A DNA stretch of 26,427 bases, taken from contig DXDO01000068.1 of the NCBI GenBank assembly GCA_019115425.1, positions 1 to 26,427 of the forward strand. The letters run 5' to 3'. This DNA is from Candidatus Agathobaculum merdigallinarum (GTDB lineage: Bacteria; Bacillota; Clostridia; Oscillospirales; Butyricicoccaceae). The notes beneath the pieces are model-generated. The model did not search any database. It saw only the letters and a list, made by a program, of their open reading frames with translations, and was not told the DNA's origin. Below are positions 7,669 through 16,739 of this stretch, in pieces. The position numbers were made by a program, and so were the translations under genes. The first letter of the stretch is position 1. Every line of letters begins with the position of its first letter.

Positions 7669-8967
7669 TCAGCCCATGACCAGATTGGGCAGCACCATGG
7701 AGAACCACGGCACATACGCCACCAGCATCAGGGCCACGAACACCGCCGCATAGAACGGCAGCAGCGGTTTGACCATTTCATCCATGTCAAATCCGGATAC
7801 CTGACAGCCCGAGAACAGCGACGAGCCGACCGGCGGGGTCATGTTGCCGACGCCGAGGTTCATGACCATCATGATACCGAAGTGGATGGGGTCCATGCCG
7901 AAGCTGGTGACAACCGGCAGGAAGATCGGCGCGAAGATCAGCACGGCAGGGGTGATGTCCATGAACATACCCGCAACCAGAAGCAGCAGGTTGATGAGCA
8001 GCAGGATGACGTACTTGTTGTCCGAAACGCTCAGCAGCGCGTTGCCGATCGCATCCGGCAGGCCGGTGAAGGACATGACAAAGCTCATGACTGCGGAAGC
8101 TGCGATCAGGAACATGATGACCGCAGTGGTCTCGCAGGCGTCGCGCAGGATCGCCGGCAGGTCGGAGGGCTTGATGCTCTTATAAACGACCATGGCAAGG
8201 AACAGGGTATAGGCTACCGCAACGGCTGCGGACTCGGTCGCGGTGAAAATACCGGAGCTGATGCCGCCGATGATGATGACGATCAGCAGAATGCTCGGAA
8301 TCGCCTCGACAAAATACTGGAATACAACCTTTGCCGGAAGGCGCTCGGTGGTCGGGTACTTGTTCTTCTTGGCGATGATGTACGCAACGACCATGCAGGC
8401 CAGGCACCACAGAATGCCCGGGATATAGCCGGACATGATCATGCCGACAACAGAGGAACCGGACAGAACCGCGTAAATGATCAGGATGCCGGACGGCGGG
8501 ATAATCAGGCCGGTCGGCGCGGAAGCGATGTTGGCAGCGGCTGCGAACTTCTTGTCATAGCCGGCCTTCTCCTCCATCGGCAGCATCACGCCGCCGACTG
8601 CAATGGACGCCGCAACCGCAGAGCCGGACAGCGCGCCGAACATGGTGTTGCCCACGATGTTGGTGTGCGCCAGACCGCCGGGGATGCGGCCGACAACGAC
8701 GTTTGCCAGGTTGATCAGTTTTTGCGCGATACCGCCTGTGTTCATGAGGACACCCGTCAGGATGAAGAACGGGACCGCGAGCAGCGAAAAGCTGTCTACA
8801 CCGGAGACCATTCGCTGGCAGGCGACGAAGGTGCCGAGGTCGAGCGGCAGGTTCGCCATAACGGTGACGATCGAAGAAATAATCAGGCTGATGGATACAG
8901 GGACGCTCAGTGCGAGCATCAGGAAGAAGCTGCCGAGCAGCAGCAAACCGATTTGCAATACACTCAT
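7669..8967 (-). CDS. dctM: TRAP transporter large permease DctM
   Basis: 432 residues, about 12 hydrophobic segments. Typical DctM features are visible: VPFFILTGVLMNTGGIAQKL near the first third, IPGGLAHTNIVGNTMFGALSGSAVA, and the late MNLGVGNMTPPVGSSLF. It is the membrane channel subunit that works with DctQ and the binding protein DctP to import an organic acid using the Na+ gradient. It is the last of the three TRAP genes, with GAGGAGAACAACA before the ATG. Confidence 0.96.
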   Translation of the reverse strand: MSVLQIGLLLLGSFFLMLALSVPVSISLIISSIVTVMANLPLDLGTFVACQRMVSGVDSFSLLAVPFFILTGVLMNTGGIAQKLINLANVVVGRIPGGLAHTNIVGNTMFGALSGSAVAASIAVGGVMLPMEEKAGYDKKFAAAANIASAPTGLIIPPSGILIIYAVLSGSSVVGMIMSGYIPGILWCLACMVVAYIIAKKNKYPTTERLPAKVVFQYFVEAIPSILLIVIIIGGISSGIFTATESAAVAVAYTLFLAMVVYKSIKPSDLPAILRDACETTAVIMFLIAASAVMSFVMSFTGLPDAIGNALLSVSDNKYVILLLINLLLLVAGMFMDITPAVLIFAPIFLPVVTSFGMDPIHFGIMMVMNLGVGNMTPPVGSSLFSGCQVSGFDMDEMVKPLLPFYAAVFVALMLVAYVPWFSMVLPNLVMG

Positions 8968-8982
8968 TGTTGTTCTCCTCTC

Positions 8983-9480
8983 TTATTTCTGTTCCGCTGC
9001 AGCGGGTTCAGCAGCCTTGCCGCTCATCTCCTTGATGTCCTCCATGATGAAGATCAGAGAGTAGAAGATGATCAGGATGCCGCCGACCGGAATGCTCGCA
9101 TAAACATACGGCATGGGGAGATGCAGCGCCGCGGAGATCTGGTTGCTCGTCGTGCCGACCAGATGGAAGCCGCCCATGATCATAACAACGACGGCGAACA
9201 CAATAACAATCACCTGAATGATGATGTCGAGCATCTTCTGCTGCTTGTGCGGCAGCTTTTTGGTCAGCATATTGATGGACAGATGCTTGCGGCGGCCGTA
9301 AGCATAGGCGCCGCCGACCATCGTCGTCCAGACAAGGAGGTAACGCAGGATCTCCTCGGTCAGGGTAGAGGGATTTTTCAGAATGAATCGCGTGATAACC
9401 TGCCAGCATACTGCCAGCACCATGTAACCCATGATTACAGTACACAGTATTTCGATGATTTTGTCAATAACTTTTCTCAT
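8983..9480 (-). CDS. dctQ: TRAP transporter small permease DctQ
   Basis: 165 residues with four membrane segments. The family signature WQVITRFILKNPSTLTEEIL followed by RYLLVWTTMVGGAYAYGRRKH is present. Its ATG follows the TAA of the binding-protein gene directly (TAAATG), indicating translational coupling. It is the small membrane subunit that holds DctM in the transporter. Confidence 0.95.
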   Translation of the reverse strand: MRKVIDKIIEILCTVIMGYMVLAVCWQVITRFILKNPSTLTEEILRYLLVWTTMVGGAYAYGRRKHLSINMLTKKLPHKQQKMLDIIIQVIVIVFAVVVMIMGGFHLVGTTSNQISAALHLPMPYVYASIPVGGILIIFYSLIFIMEDIKEMSGKAAEPAAAEQK

Positions 9481-10491
9481 TTACTGGTCCTCCTCCGGCA
9501 GATAGCTCTGGAAATCAGCAAAGTATCGGGCATTGTCCTCGCTCTGCACGCAGAATGCCTCCTGCTGCGGGCGGCAGGCTTCGATAAACGGGGTCTTATC
9601 GATCTCGTAGAACTGAACGCCCATTTCCTTGGCGCCTTCCTTGTTGCGCTCTACAACCTGAAGCCATTCGTCCTCGTGCGCCTGCCAGGCGTCGTCCATG
9701 GCCTGATACACCATCTGCTGCTCTTCTTCGGTCATCGCATCGAACGTTTCGGTGGACATGATGACGATATCGGGCAGATACTGGTGCTGGGTGTAGGTGT
9801 AGGACTTCGCCACTTCGCCGTGGCCGTCGTCCACCAGAACGGTTTCGTTGTTCTCTGCGCCGTCGATGATGCCCTGCTGCAGGGAGGTATACACCTCGCC
9901 AGAGGACATCGGGGTCGCCGCGCCGCCCATGTTGTTGATCATATCAACCGAGGTGGGGCTGCTCATCGTGCGGATCTTCAGGCCGTGCAGATCGTCCGTG
10001 GTTGCCGCAGGGCCGTCCTTGGTGGTGTAGATCGAACGCGAACCGGAATCAAACCAGCCGATCGCGATAAAGCCGTCGTCGCGGGTGGAATTGAAGATCT
10101 CCTGCACCGCTTCGCTGTTGTTCATAACATCGAAGTAATGCTCGGTGGACTGGAACACATACGGAACCGAGAAGATCGAATATGCCGGATTAAACTGCTC
10201 GAGCGCGCCTGCGCTGACCTTCGCAACATCCAGCACGCCAGCTTTGACCAGCTGGATCATCGCGCTGTCGTCGCCGAGCTGACCGTTGGGGAAAACGTCG
10301 AATTTGTATTTGGTCTGCGCTTCCATATCCTCCGCAAACTTTGTCAGACCAATGTGCACAGGGTGCCAGTCACCGTGCGCATGCGCTACCAGGAGCAGGT
10401 TGGGGTCCTGTGCGCCGCTGCAGCCGGATAACGCCGCAATGGAGACTGCCGCAAGTGCGCCTGCCACCAGCCTTTTTACCATGTGTTTCAT
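9481..10491 (-). CDS. dctP: TRAP transporter solute-binding protein DctP
   Basis: 336 residues from the ATG at 10491; a GTG four codons earlier overlaps the ribosome site and is less likely. The N terminus is a lipoprotein signal with LSGC (Cys24), so it is anchored at the outer face. The central part has the DctP ligand region: LKIRTMSSPTSVDMI, then ATPMSSGEVYTSLQQG and IIDGAENN. The Arg of KIRTM is the usual carboxylate ligand. The GEVYTSLQQG...DGAENN form is common among sugar-acid-type binding proteins, so a uronate or similar acid is a reasonable guess. Confidence 0.95.
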   Translation of the reverse strand: MKHMVKRLVAGALAAVSIAALSGCSGAQDPNLLLVAHAHGDWHPVHIGLTKFAEDMEAQTKYKFDVFPNGQLGDDSAMIQLVKAGVLDVAKVSAGALEQFNPAYSIFSVPYVFQSTEHYFDVMNNSEAVQEIFNSTRDDGFIAIGWFDSGSRSIYTTKDGPAATTDDLHGLKIRTMSSPTSVDMINNMGGAATPMSSGEVYTSLQQGIIDGAENNETVLVDDGHGEVAKSYTYTQHQYLPDIVIMSTETFDAMTEEEQQMVYQAMDDAWQAHEDEWLQVVERNKEGAKEMGVQFYEIDKTPFIEACRPQQEAFCVQSEDNARYFADFQSYLPEEDQ

Positions 10492-10613
10492 GAATGTAAA
10501 CACTCCGTTTCTCTTTTATTTTGCCCTGCTAAGGGCGGTGTGAAATACCGAAAATGTCACCGTGGACAGAAGTTGCTGCCGGCCGGCCTTGCCTCTGTTT
10601 CAGGTTTCTGGTA

Positions 10614-10625
10614 TTATTATAATAA
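10614..10625. promoter_or_regulatory. Palindromic -10 region upstream of dctP
   Basis: TTATTATAATAA is a perfect palindrome and contains a TATAAT on each strand (minus 10616-10621, plus 10618-10623). A minus-strand promoter here would give dctP an approximately 115-nt leader. The -35 partner is weak (TTTATT), so activation by the divergent AraC protein is plausible but unproven. Confidence 0.35.
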
Positions 10626-10665
10626 CAATCTTTTGCTGAATAAATGGCGTATTTTGTTTGATAAA

Positions 10666-10695
10666 TTGTGATTCTTGCTTATTCTGGGATAGAAT
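10666..10695 (+). promoter_or_regulatory. Candidate promoter of AraC regulator 1
   Basis: TTGTGA (10666-10671), 18 bp, TAGAAT (10690-10695). Just downstream is an imperfect dyad, TTTGCAT (10704-10710) against ATGCGCAAA (10717-10725), placed where autoregulation could act. Confidence 0.4.
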
Positions 10696-10765
10696 ATATC
10701 ATATTTGCATAAAGCAATGCGCAAAAAGTTGGATAGTATATACAAATACTGAAGGGGACGCTGCT

Positions 10766-11653
10766 ATGAGAAAACACGACGAAAAACAAAGCGACTGGCT
10801 GTACAAGCACTACATGACCGAGCGCGATTTCGAGGTCGAGCATGCCCTAGACCCGAATTATCACGAGGTCGAGCCGCACTACCATGAGTTTTACGAGATG
10901 TTTTTCTTCATGGGCGGCCATGTGGACTATATCGTCAATGACGAGCTGTTCCATCTCCAGCCGGGGGATCTGCTCATCATCCCGCCCAATATTCTGCACA
11001 ACCCCATTTTTCTGGATTTTGCAGTCCCTTATGAACGCTGTGTTGTCTGGATCTCCGCTAACGCGCTCGGCCGCCTGATCCGGCAGGACCCAGACTGCGG
11101 GTACTTCCTGCGCGACGATGTGCCGCAGATGTATCTGCTGCGCGAGGATGAAGCCGCGCGCGGCGTCCTGCGCGGCAGCTTTGTCACGCTGGTCGAGTCT
11201 TATCGCAACAGGGAGCTGTGCTACCGCAGCGAAGGGCTGTCCGTTATTATGGATATTCTGGTTGACTACAACCGAGCGCTCGCCGCGAAAAACGGAAGCG
11301 CGCAGAGCGGCTCACGTAGCACGCTGCTCAGCGGCATCCTGCGCTACGTGCAGAGCAACCTGACCGGCGATTTGTCGCTTGACGCGGTTGCAACTGCATT
11401 TTTCTCCAACAAATACAGAATTTCACATCTTTTTAAGCAAAATATGAATATTTCCTATTACCAATATGTCATCCAGATGCGCCTGATCGCCGGAAAGAAT
11501 AACATTCTCGCAGGTGTTCCGGTCAACAAGGTCTGGGAGACCTGCGGTTTCAGCGACCACACGGGATTTTACCGCGCATTCCGCAAATGGTACGGCGTCA
11601 GCCCGAGCCAGTTCAAAAAGCTGCACGCCGAGCGCATCAGCCTCAGCGAGTGA
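10766..11653 (+). CDS. AraC family transcriptional regulator 1
   Basis: 295 residues from the ATG at 10766, which has GAAGGGGA upstream. The N-terminal cupin sensor domain shows HYHEFYEMFFFMGG and LQPGDLLIIPPNILH. The C-terminal 100 residues hold the two helix-turn-helix units: LSLDAVATAFFSNKYRISHL and VNKVWETCGFSDHTGFYRAF, then YGVSPSQF. It is divergent from the TRAP operon and is the likely controller of transporter expression in response to an imported sugar or acid. Its stop codon overlaps the end of the convergent flavoprotein gene by 11 bp. Confidence 0.93.
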   Translation: MRKHDEKQSDWLYKHYMTERDFEVEHALDPNYHEVEPHYHEFYEMFFFMGGHVDYIVNDELFHLQPGDLLIIPPNILHNPIFLDFAVPYERCVVWISANALGRLIRQDPDCGYFLRDDVPQMYLLREDEAARGVLRGSFVTLVESYRNRELCYRSEGLSVIMDILVDYNRALAAKNGSAQSGSRSTLLSGILRYVQSNLTGDLSLDAVATAFFSNKYRISHLFKQNMNISYYQYVIQMRLIAGKNNILAGVPVNKVWETCGFSDHTGFYRAFRKWYGVSPSQFKKLHAERISLSE

Positions 11654-13601
11654 GCCCAGCCGTGCGTGTCCGGTAGTCGCGCCAGACGTTTTCAAACCAG
11701 AGGTCGCGCTCCGGGAGCGGACGGACCGGCGAAAAGGAAGAAGAAACGCCGCCGTCCTGCCAGACGGTCTCAATGGTCTGATCTGTGCCTGCACCCGCCG
11801 CCGGACGGCAGCGGTACGCTTCCAGACCCTTGGCGGGCGCCGTGCCGGTATCATCCAGCACTAGCGCCGAGCCGCGGCTGCCCCAGCTTTGGGCCGACAG
11901 CGCCATCGCGGACAGCACCGCTGCCTGCGTCAGCAAAAGATCGCGTGTTTTCAGCATCTGGGCAAGCCCGCCCGGCGCCGCCAGGACGTATACCCGCCAG
12001 AAATCGCGCAGATATGCGCCGATCTCCGTGCGCAGCGCGTCGAGCGCGCGGCTGTCGCGGATGTGCGCGGCCTCCGCGCTCATGCGCCGCTGCATCTGCT
12101 GCCGGATTGTCCAGGAACGGCTTGCAGGATCGCAGTGTTCGATGCTGTTCTTCATATTTTGAAGCAATTCCTGCAAAAACGTTCCGGCTTTTCCGGCGAA
12201 TGCCGCCGCATCGAACGGCTGCACCGCAGATGTGAACGCAATATGCTCGGCGGCCCGCATCGAGCCGACCTGCGTTGCGTTGAGCGCCGAGCCGCCCGGA
12301 CGGTAGACGCCGAACGTTCCCGCGCACTCGCCCGCGGCGTACAGGCCGCAGATGCTCGTCTGCCAGTTGACATCGACCGCGATACCGCCGTTGTTGTGCT
12401 GCGCGCACACCGCAATGCGGAGCGGCTCGGTATACAGATCGATGCCGTGCGCGCGGTACAGCTCGATCGCATCCGGATTCATGTGCGCCAGACGCGCGAT
12501 CGGCGTTTGCAGCAGCGCCCCCGAGTTTTTGAGGTAGGCATAGGTCTCCTCGCCAAGCCCCGAGAAGGCTGCGTTCAGCCCGATCGGGTCGGTGCGGAAG
12601 TCCAGATAGACCCGCCGCCCGAGATCAACCGTCTCGTGCTGCACGATCAGGTCGATCACCGAGGAGCCGTCCAGCTTGCGCACGTCAAACGGCCACTGGT
12701 AGCCCTTGAGGAACACCGCGTCGAGCGCCTGCTGCGGGGTGTCGAAGTAATCGGGCAGGAACTCGCGCTCCACGCCGTCTGCATCCACCGAAATGTAGCG
12801 CGGCAGCACCTGCTGATAGGTGCCGGACACGTTCCAGCGGAAATCGACCGACGCAAGACCGTACTGCCATTCCTGCAGGTTGTTCATGCGCGCGCCCGCT
12901 TCGAGCGCCATGCCGGTCATGCCGGTATGGCCGCAGGGAAAGACTGAAGCGTCGTAGATGCCGGCGGGGCCGCCGGTCGCGAGGATGATGTGCTCGGCTG
13001 CAAACAGCGTCAGCCCATCCAGCCCGGGCCTCGTCAGGTCGAGCGCCAGCAGGCCGAACACCGCGCCGTCCTGCACCAGCAGGCGCACCGCCTGCATCTG
13101 GCCAAAAATGCGGATGCCTTTGCGCCGGACGCTCTTTTCCAGCGCCTCGGTCATAAAGCGCGAGGTGAGCGGCCCAGCCGAGGTCGCGCGCTGGCGCGGG
13201 TCGTGGTCGGTCTTGTAGCCCGCATACTCCCCGAAGCCGTTGCACGGGAAGGGGACGCCCAAGCCCACCAGCTTCATGAAGCTGCGCACCGAGCCGGCAG
13301 CCTCCGCGAGCGCGGTGTCGCCGTGCACGCTGCCGCCCTCGAACAGGGTTTCGGCCATCTCCTGCACGGAGTCCGCTGCGTCCCCGCAGAGGGAGAGCTT
13401 GTAGTAGGTCTGCTTGTCGCTGCCCGTGTTGCGCGACGTGCCCATCTGCACGCCCTCGGTGACGATCGCCACATCCGTGCGCCCGAGGTCATACAGGCTG
13501 TCTGCGGCGTTAAAGCCCGCGCAGCCGGTTCCGACCACCAGCGCGTCCAGCGCATAGACCGGGATCTCCCAGCCCGCGCATGTGATCTTGCGTTCTGTCA
13601 A
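11643..13601 (-). CDS. FAD-dependent oxidoreductase, fumarate reductase/aspartate oxidase-like
   Basis: 652 residues if translation starts at the TTG at 13601, preceded by AAGGAGG at 9-nt spacing. An open frame to 13721 runs into the SDR gene and is unlikely to be coding. FAD binding is shown by ALVVGTGCAGFNAADSL (about 20-36) and by the late GLYAAGECAGTFG with RPGGSALNAT. IILATGGPAGIYD is the second dinucleotide-binding strand. The C terminus is a helical region like the flavoprotein subunit of succinate dehydrogenase/fumarate reductase. There is no signal peptide and no heme-binding extension, so it is cytoplasmic. It is the last gene of a three-gene operon with an SDR and an Fe-S flavoprotein relative. 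Substrate unknown. Confidence 0.85.
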   Translation of the reverse strand: MTERKITCAGWEIPVYALDALVVGTGCAGFNAADSLYDLGRTDVAIVTEGVQMGTSRNTGSDKQTYYKLSLCGDAADSVQEMAETLFEGGSVHGDTALAEAAGSVRSFMKLVGLGVPFPCNGFGEYAGYKTDHDPRQRATSAGPLTSRFMTEALEKSVRRKGIRIFGQMQAVRLLVQDGAVFGLLALDLTRPGLDGLTLFAAEHIILATGGPAGIYDASVFPCGHTGMTGMALEAGARMNNLQEWQYGLASVDFRWNVSGTYQQVLPRYISVDADGVEREFLPDYFDTPQQALDAVFLKGYQWPFDVRKLDGSSVIDLIVQHETVDLGRRVYLDFRTDPIGLNAAFSGLGEETYAYLKNSGALLQTPIARLAHMNPDAIELYRAHGIDLYTEPLRIAVCAQHNNGGIAVDVNWQTSICGLYAAGECAGTFGVYRPGGSALNATQVGSMRAAEHIAFTSAVQPFDAAAFAGKAGTFLQELLQNMKNSIEHCDPASRSWTIRQQMQRRMSAEAAHIRDSRALDALRTEIGAYLRDFWRVYVLAAPGGLAQMLKTRDLLLTQAAVLSAMALSAQSWGSRGSALVLDDTGTAPAKGLEAYRCRPAAGAGTDQTIETVWQDGGVSSSFSPVRPLPERDLWFENVWRDYRTRTAGLTR

Positions 13602-13623
13602 CGGGAAAGCCCTCCTTCCCGCC

Positions 13624-14394
13624 TTACAGACGGCGAATGTGGAAGCCGCCGTCCGCGTTGAGCACCTGTCCGGTCGCGAAGTCCAGCAGGCCGCTGACCG
13701 CCGCCGCCACACAGTTGGCAACGTCCGCCGGCTGGCCGAAGCGCCGGATGGGCGTCACGCCGCCCTCGATCAGCTTCTGGTACTTTTCGGACATGCCCGC
13801 AGTCATATCGGTCTGGATGATGCCCGGACGCACCTCAAACACCGGAATGCCGTATTCCGCGAGCCGGTCCGCGAACAGCTGGGTGGTCATCGAAATGCCC
13901 GCCTTGGAGATGCAGTATTCGCCGCGGTTGACCGAGGAGGTATAGGCCGACATCGAGGAGATGTTGACGATGCGCGGGGTGTAGTCCTCAAGACCCTGCT
14001 GCTGCATCCCGATCATGGTGTTCGCCGCCAGCTGGCACATGAAGAACGTGCCCTTGAGGTTGATGCCCATCAGGCGGTCGAAGCTCTCTTCCGTGGTTTC
14101 CAGCAGGTCAAGGCGCACGTTCGGCGCCACGCCCGCGTTGTTGACCATCACGTCTAGACGGCCGTAGCGCGCGCGGATCTCCTCGAAAATGCGTGCGCGC
14201 TCGTCCGCGTGCGCGATGTTGCAGGGAATGTAGGTGCAGTCGATGCCCTCCTGCGTCAGTTCGGCCACCACGTCATCATCCTGCGCCGCGGTCGCGGACA
14301 GGGCGACAAAATAGCCCGCCTGCCCCAGCTTGCGGGCGATGCCGAGGCCGATGCCGCGGCGGGAGCCGGTCACCAGTGCGATTTTCTTTGCCAT
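13624..14394 (-). CDS. Short-chain dehydrogenase/reductase (SDR)
   Basis: 256 residues, normal for a classical SDR. The NAD(P) loop is TGSRRGIG (9-16), NNAG is at 85-88, and the catalytic Ser146/147, Tyr160 and Lys164 (YCISK) are present. It interconverts an alcohol and a ketone, probably on a sugar-derived substrate. The ATG lies 7 bp after the TGA of the upstream gene, and the downstream flavoprotein gene begins 22 bp later, so the three are cotranscribed. Resemblance to FabG-type enzymes is general and does not indicate fatty acid synthesis. Confidence 0.93.
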   Translation of the reverse strand: MAKKIALVTGSRRGIGLGIARKLGQAGYFVALSATAAQDDDVVAELTQEGIDCTYIPCNIAHADERARIFEEIRARYGRLDVMVNNAGVAPNVRLDLLETTEESFDRLMGINLKGTFFMCQLAANTMIGMQQQGLEDYTPRIVNISSMSAYTSSVNRGEYCISKAGISMTTQLFADRLAEYGIPVFEVRPGIIQTDMTAGMSEKYQKLIEGGVTPIRRFGQPADVANCVAAAVSGLLDFATGQVLNADGGFHIRRL

Positions 14395-14401
14395 GCCGTC
14401 C

Positions 14402-15727
14402 TCACTTTCCCTGTACGTCCCGCCGGTAGATCGGCAGGTATTCCGGATCGCGGATGACGCAGCCCGCGGTCGAGCCTGCGCGCATCAGTTCGGTACACTT
14501 GCCGCACGCGATGCAGCACTTGTCCGCGTCCATTGCGCCGTTCTTCAGCAGGTCGTTTGCAAACTGCGGATAGGCGAACGCCTCGCGGCCAAAGCCCGCC
14601 ATTGTGCAGTAGCCCTGTTCGATCGCGCCTGCCGCCAGATTTGCCGAGAACTGGCGCAGATAGCTCAGGCCGGAGGAGATGACCTTGAGCTCGGGATATG
14701 CCTTCTGCACCGCGCCCACACAGTGATACATGCGGGCCACGCCCTCGAGCGGGTGCTCGTCCGGAATATAGGGGCCGTTGTCATACGGGCGGTTGACATG
14801 CGGGTTGAAATACGGGTTGCCGATGGTCACGTCGAGCAGCTCCATGCCCAGCTCCTTGTGCAGGCGGCCGACCAGCTCGAGCGGCTCGGTCAGATCCACC
14901 TCGGTGCCGCCCTCCGGACGCACGCCCCAGCCGTACGGATGGACAAAACCGTCGTATACGTTCAGACGGGAGGTGACGATGAAGTCCTTGCCCGTGGCGT
15001 CCATCGCGTTTTTCACGCCGTGGCGCAGCAGGCGGGTACGGTTTTCCAGACTGCCGCCGAACGCGCCCTTGCGGGTGTAGGCGGAGAGCAGCTCGCTGTT
15101 TAAGTAACGGTGGCAGCACTTGATGTCCACGCCGTCAAAGCCTGCGCGCTCGGCCAGCTTTGCCGCCTCGCCGAACTTCTCCTCGAGCGCCATCAGATAG
15201 TCGTCCGACAGGATGCGGTCGGCAGGGATCGGGTTGTCGCCCGCAAAAATCGGGTTGTTGTACGCGATCAGCGGTTCGGGCGTGCCGTGCGGCTTGGAGT
15301 AGCGGCCGGAATGGGTTGCCTGCATGATGACTACCGGCTCAAAGCCGTTTGCCTTCATGCAGGTCTCCTTGATATCCGCCACGAATTTCTGGAATGCCGC
15401 GAGGTTTTCCTCGTGCAGCCAGAGCTGGCGCGGGTTGGCGCGTCCCTCCTCCACGACCGCGACCGCTTCCGCCCAGATCAGTCCGGCGCCGCTTTTGGCG
15501 AACCGGTCATACCGGCGCAGCGTCAGCGCATCGGGACAGCCGTCCGCCGTGCCGTCGCAGCCCTCCATCGGCTGGATGGCGATCGCGTTGGCGCAGGTTT
15601 TGCTGCCGATCTTCACTTCCCTGTGCAGCACGTCCATGTTTTCGCTCAGCGGCAGTGTAACGTCCAGCTCTGTGAGCTTGGCTTTCAGCTCATCCAGTTG
15701 TTTGTAATGAAACTTTTCGTGTTTCAT
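14402..15727 (-). CDS. Old-yellow-enzyme-like oxidoreductase with C-terminal Fe-S site
   Basis: 441 residues, an FMN-binding TIM barrel of the NADH:flavin oxidoreductase family (IQPMEGCDGT, QATHSGRYS, GFDGVDIKCCHRYLNSELLS). Near the end four cysteines fit a 4Fe-4S site: Cys404 or 405, Cys408, Cys411 and Cys423 (CCIACGKC, then 11 residues, then C). This resembles the first half of 2,4-dienoyl-CoA reductase or 2-enoate reductase. The C-terminal FAD/NAD(P)H domain of those approximately 650-residue enzymes is missing here. It probably reduces an activated C=C bond using electrons from a separate partner. It is first in its operon, with AAAGGAGG upstream of the ATG. Confidence 0.88.
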   Translation of the reverse strand: MKHEKFHYKQLDELKAKLTELDVTLPLSENMDVLHREVKIGSKTCANAIAIQPMEGCDGTADGCPDALTLRRYDRFAKSGAGLIWAEAVAVVEEGRANPRQLWLHEENLAAFQKFVADIKETCMKANGFEPVVIMQATHSGRYSKPHGTPEPLIAYNNPIFAGDNPIPADRILSDDYLMALEEKFGEAAKLAERAGFDGVDIKCCHRYLNSELLSAYTRKGAFGGSLENRTRLLRHGVKNAMDATGKDFIVTSRLNVYDGFVHPYGWGVRPEGGTEVDLTEPLELVGRLHKELGMELLDVTIGNPYFNPHVNRPYDNGPYIPDEHPLEGVARMYHCVGAVQKAYPELKVISSGLSYLRQFSANLAAGAIEQGYCTMAGFGREAFAYPQFANDLLKNGAMDADKCCIACGKCTELMRAGSTAGCVIRDPEYLPIYRRDVQGK

Positions 15728-15800
15728 AACGCTCAGCCTCCTTTTGCTTCTCTTTTCTCAAATGTGCGTTTTTTCGCCTCACGGCGTAGCCCGCACGCTG

Positions 15801-15835
15801 TGATTATGATATAATAGCCCAAACCCCAATAATCA
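15801..15835. promoter_or_regulatory. Inverted repeat and -10 in the divergent AraC 2 promoter region
   Basis: TGATTAT (15801-15807) and ATAATCA (15829-15835) form a 7-bp dyad with 21 bp between, and TATAAT (15810-15815) lies inside it on the plus strand. This is the only gap between the oxidoreductase operon and AraC regulator 2, so it must hold both promoters. The operator role is inferred. Confidence 0.4.
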
Positions 15836-15902
15836 TACCAAGTTGTTTTTTAATATGTATTTTCTGCTTTTTCGATATGCCGAACAAAAGGAGGGGATGA
15901 AC

Positions 15903-16718
15903 TTGCCGGAAAAGCCTTTGATACAGGAATGCTGTTTTAAGGACAGCGATGTGAATATCCGCATCCATTTTCATAATGCTTACGAGTTGCTTTTCGTCAA
16001 AAGCGGCAAAATTCGTATCAATATCGATAATCATGCCTATGAGGGGGAGGCCGGATCGGTTTTTGTGATCGGCTGCTTTGAGGAACACTCCCTGGAATTG
16101 CGCAGCGCGCTGTACGAAAGATATTACGTCATTCTTGATCCGCTCCGGTTGGAATATCTGATTGCCGACCGCCGGCTGATCGCGCCGCTGCGCAACCGTC
16201 CAAAGGGATTCTGCCACCGGTTTGACGTTTCCGGCTGCATGGACCGCATCGAGATCTTGTTCCGCCGGCTGGTGCAGGAATATGAGGGCGGCGGGGAATA
16301 CAGCGACCTGATGGGCATCAGTCTGGTGACCGAGCTGCTCATCCTGCTGCTGCGTTCCCGTCCTTCGGCGCGCCAGACCCTGTCCGCGCCGGGCAACAAC
16401 GCCGTGTTCGCGGTGCAGACCTATATCGACAGCCACTACGCCGAGCCGCTGTCGATCAGCAATCTGGCAGCCCGCGTATTTTTGACCCCGTGTTACCTGA
16501 CGCACTGCTTCAAGGAAGCCACCGGCTACAGCCCCAAGCAATACCTGATGCGCACCCGCCTTGCCTGCGCCAAGGATCTGCTGGTGCATACCGCGCTGCC
16601 GGTCAGCGAGGTCGCATTCCGCGCGGGCTTCTCGGATGTGAACAATTTCATCCGCACCTTCCGCCGCGAGACCGGCATGACGCCGCTGCGCTACCGCGAC
16701 CGCGAAACGCAAATATAA
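15903..16718 (+). CDS. AraC family transcriptional regulator 2
   Basis: 271 residues from a TTG at 15903. AGGAGG (15889-15894) is 8 nt from this TTG but only 2 nt from the in-frame ATG at 15897, so the TTG is preferred. The N-terminal sensor domain shows IRIHFHNAYELLFVKSG and a cupin-like fold. The C-terminal helix-turn-helix pair is LSISNLAARVFLTPCYLTHC and VSEVAFRAGFSDVNNFIRTF followed by TGMTPLRYR. It is divergent from the oxidoreductase operon and 120 bp before the Gfo/Idh operon, so it probably controls both. Confidence 0.92.
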   Translation: MPEKPLIQECCFKDSDVNIRIHFHNAYELLFVKSGKIRINIDNHAYEGEAGSVFVIGCFEEHSLELRSALYERYYVILDPLRLEYLIADRRLIAPLRNRPKGFCHRFDVSGCMDRIEILFRRLVQEYEGGGEYSDLMGISLVTELLILLLRSRPSARQTLSAPGNNAVFAVQTYIDSHYAEPLSISNLAARVFLTPCYLTHCFKEATGYSPKQYLMRTRLACAKDLLVHTALPVSEVAFRAGFSDVNNFIRTFRRETGMTPLRYRDRETQI

Positions 16719-16739
16719 CAGCTTTTACATATTATTGCG

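Noticed and set aside
7882..10431. 849-codon open frame on the plus strand
   Set aside because: It is antisense to dctM, dctQ and dctP, has an implausible His/Asp/Arg/Gln-rich composition, and results from GC-rich third codon positions of the real genes.
13602..13721. N-terminal extension of the FAD oxidoreductase
   Set aside because: It would overlap the SDR coding region; the TTG at 13601 has a good ribosome site and the protein family begins just after it.
13624..15727. Bile acid 7-dehydroxylation (bai)-like operon
   Set aside because: An SDR and an old-yellow-enzyme relative recall BaiA and BaiCD/BaiH, but no CoA ligase, CoA transferase, dehydratase or bile acid transporter is present, and the neighbours are sugar-type genes.
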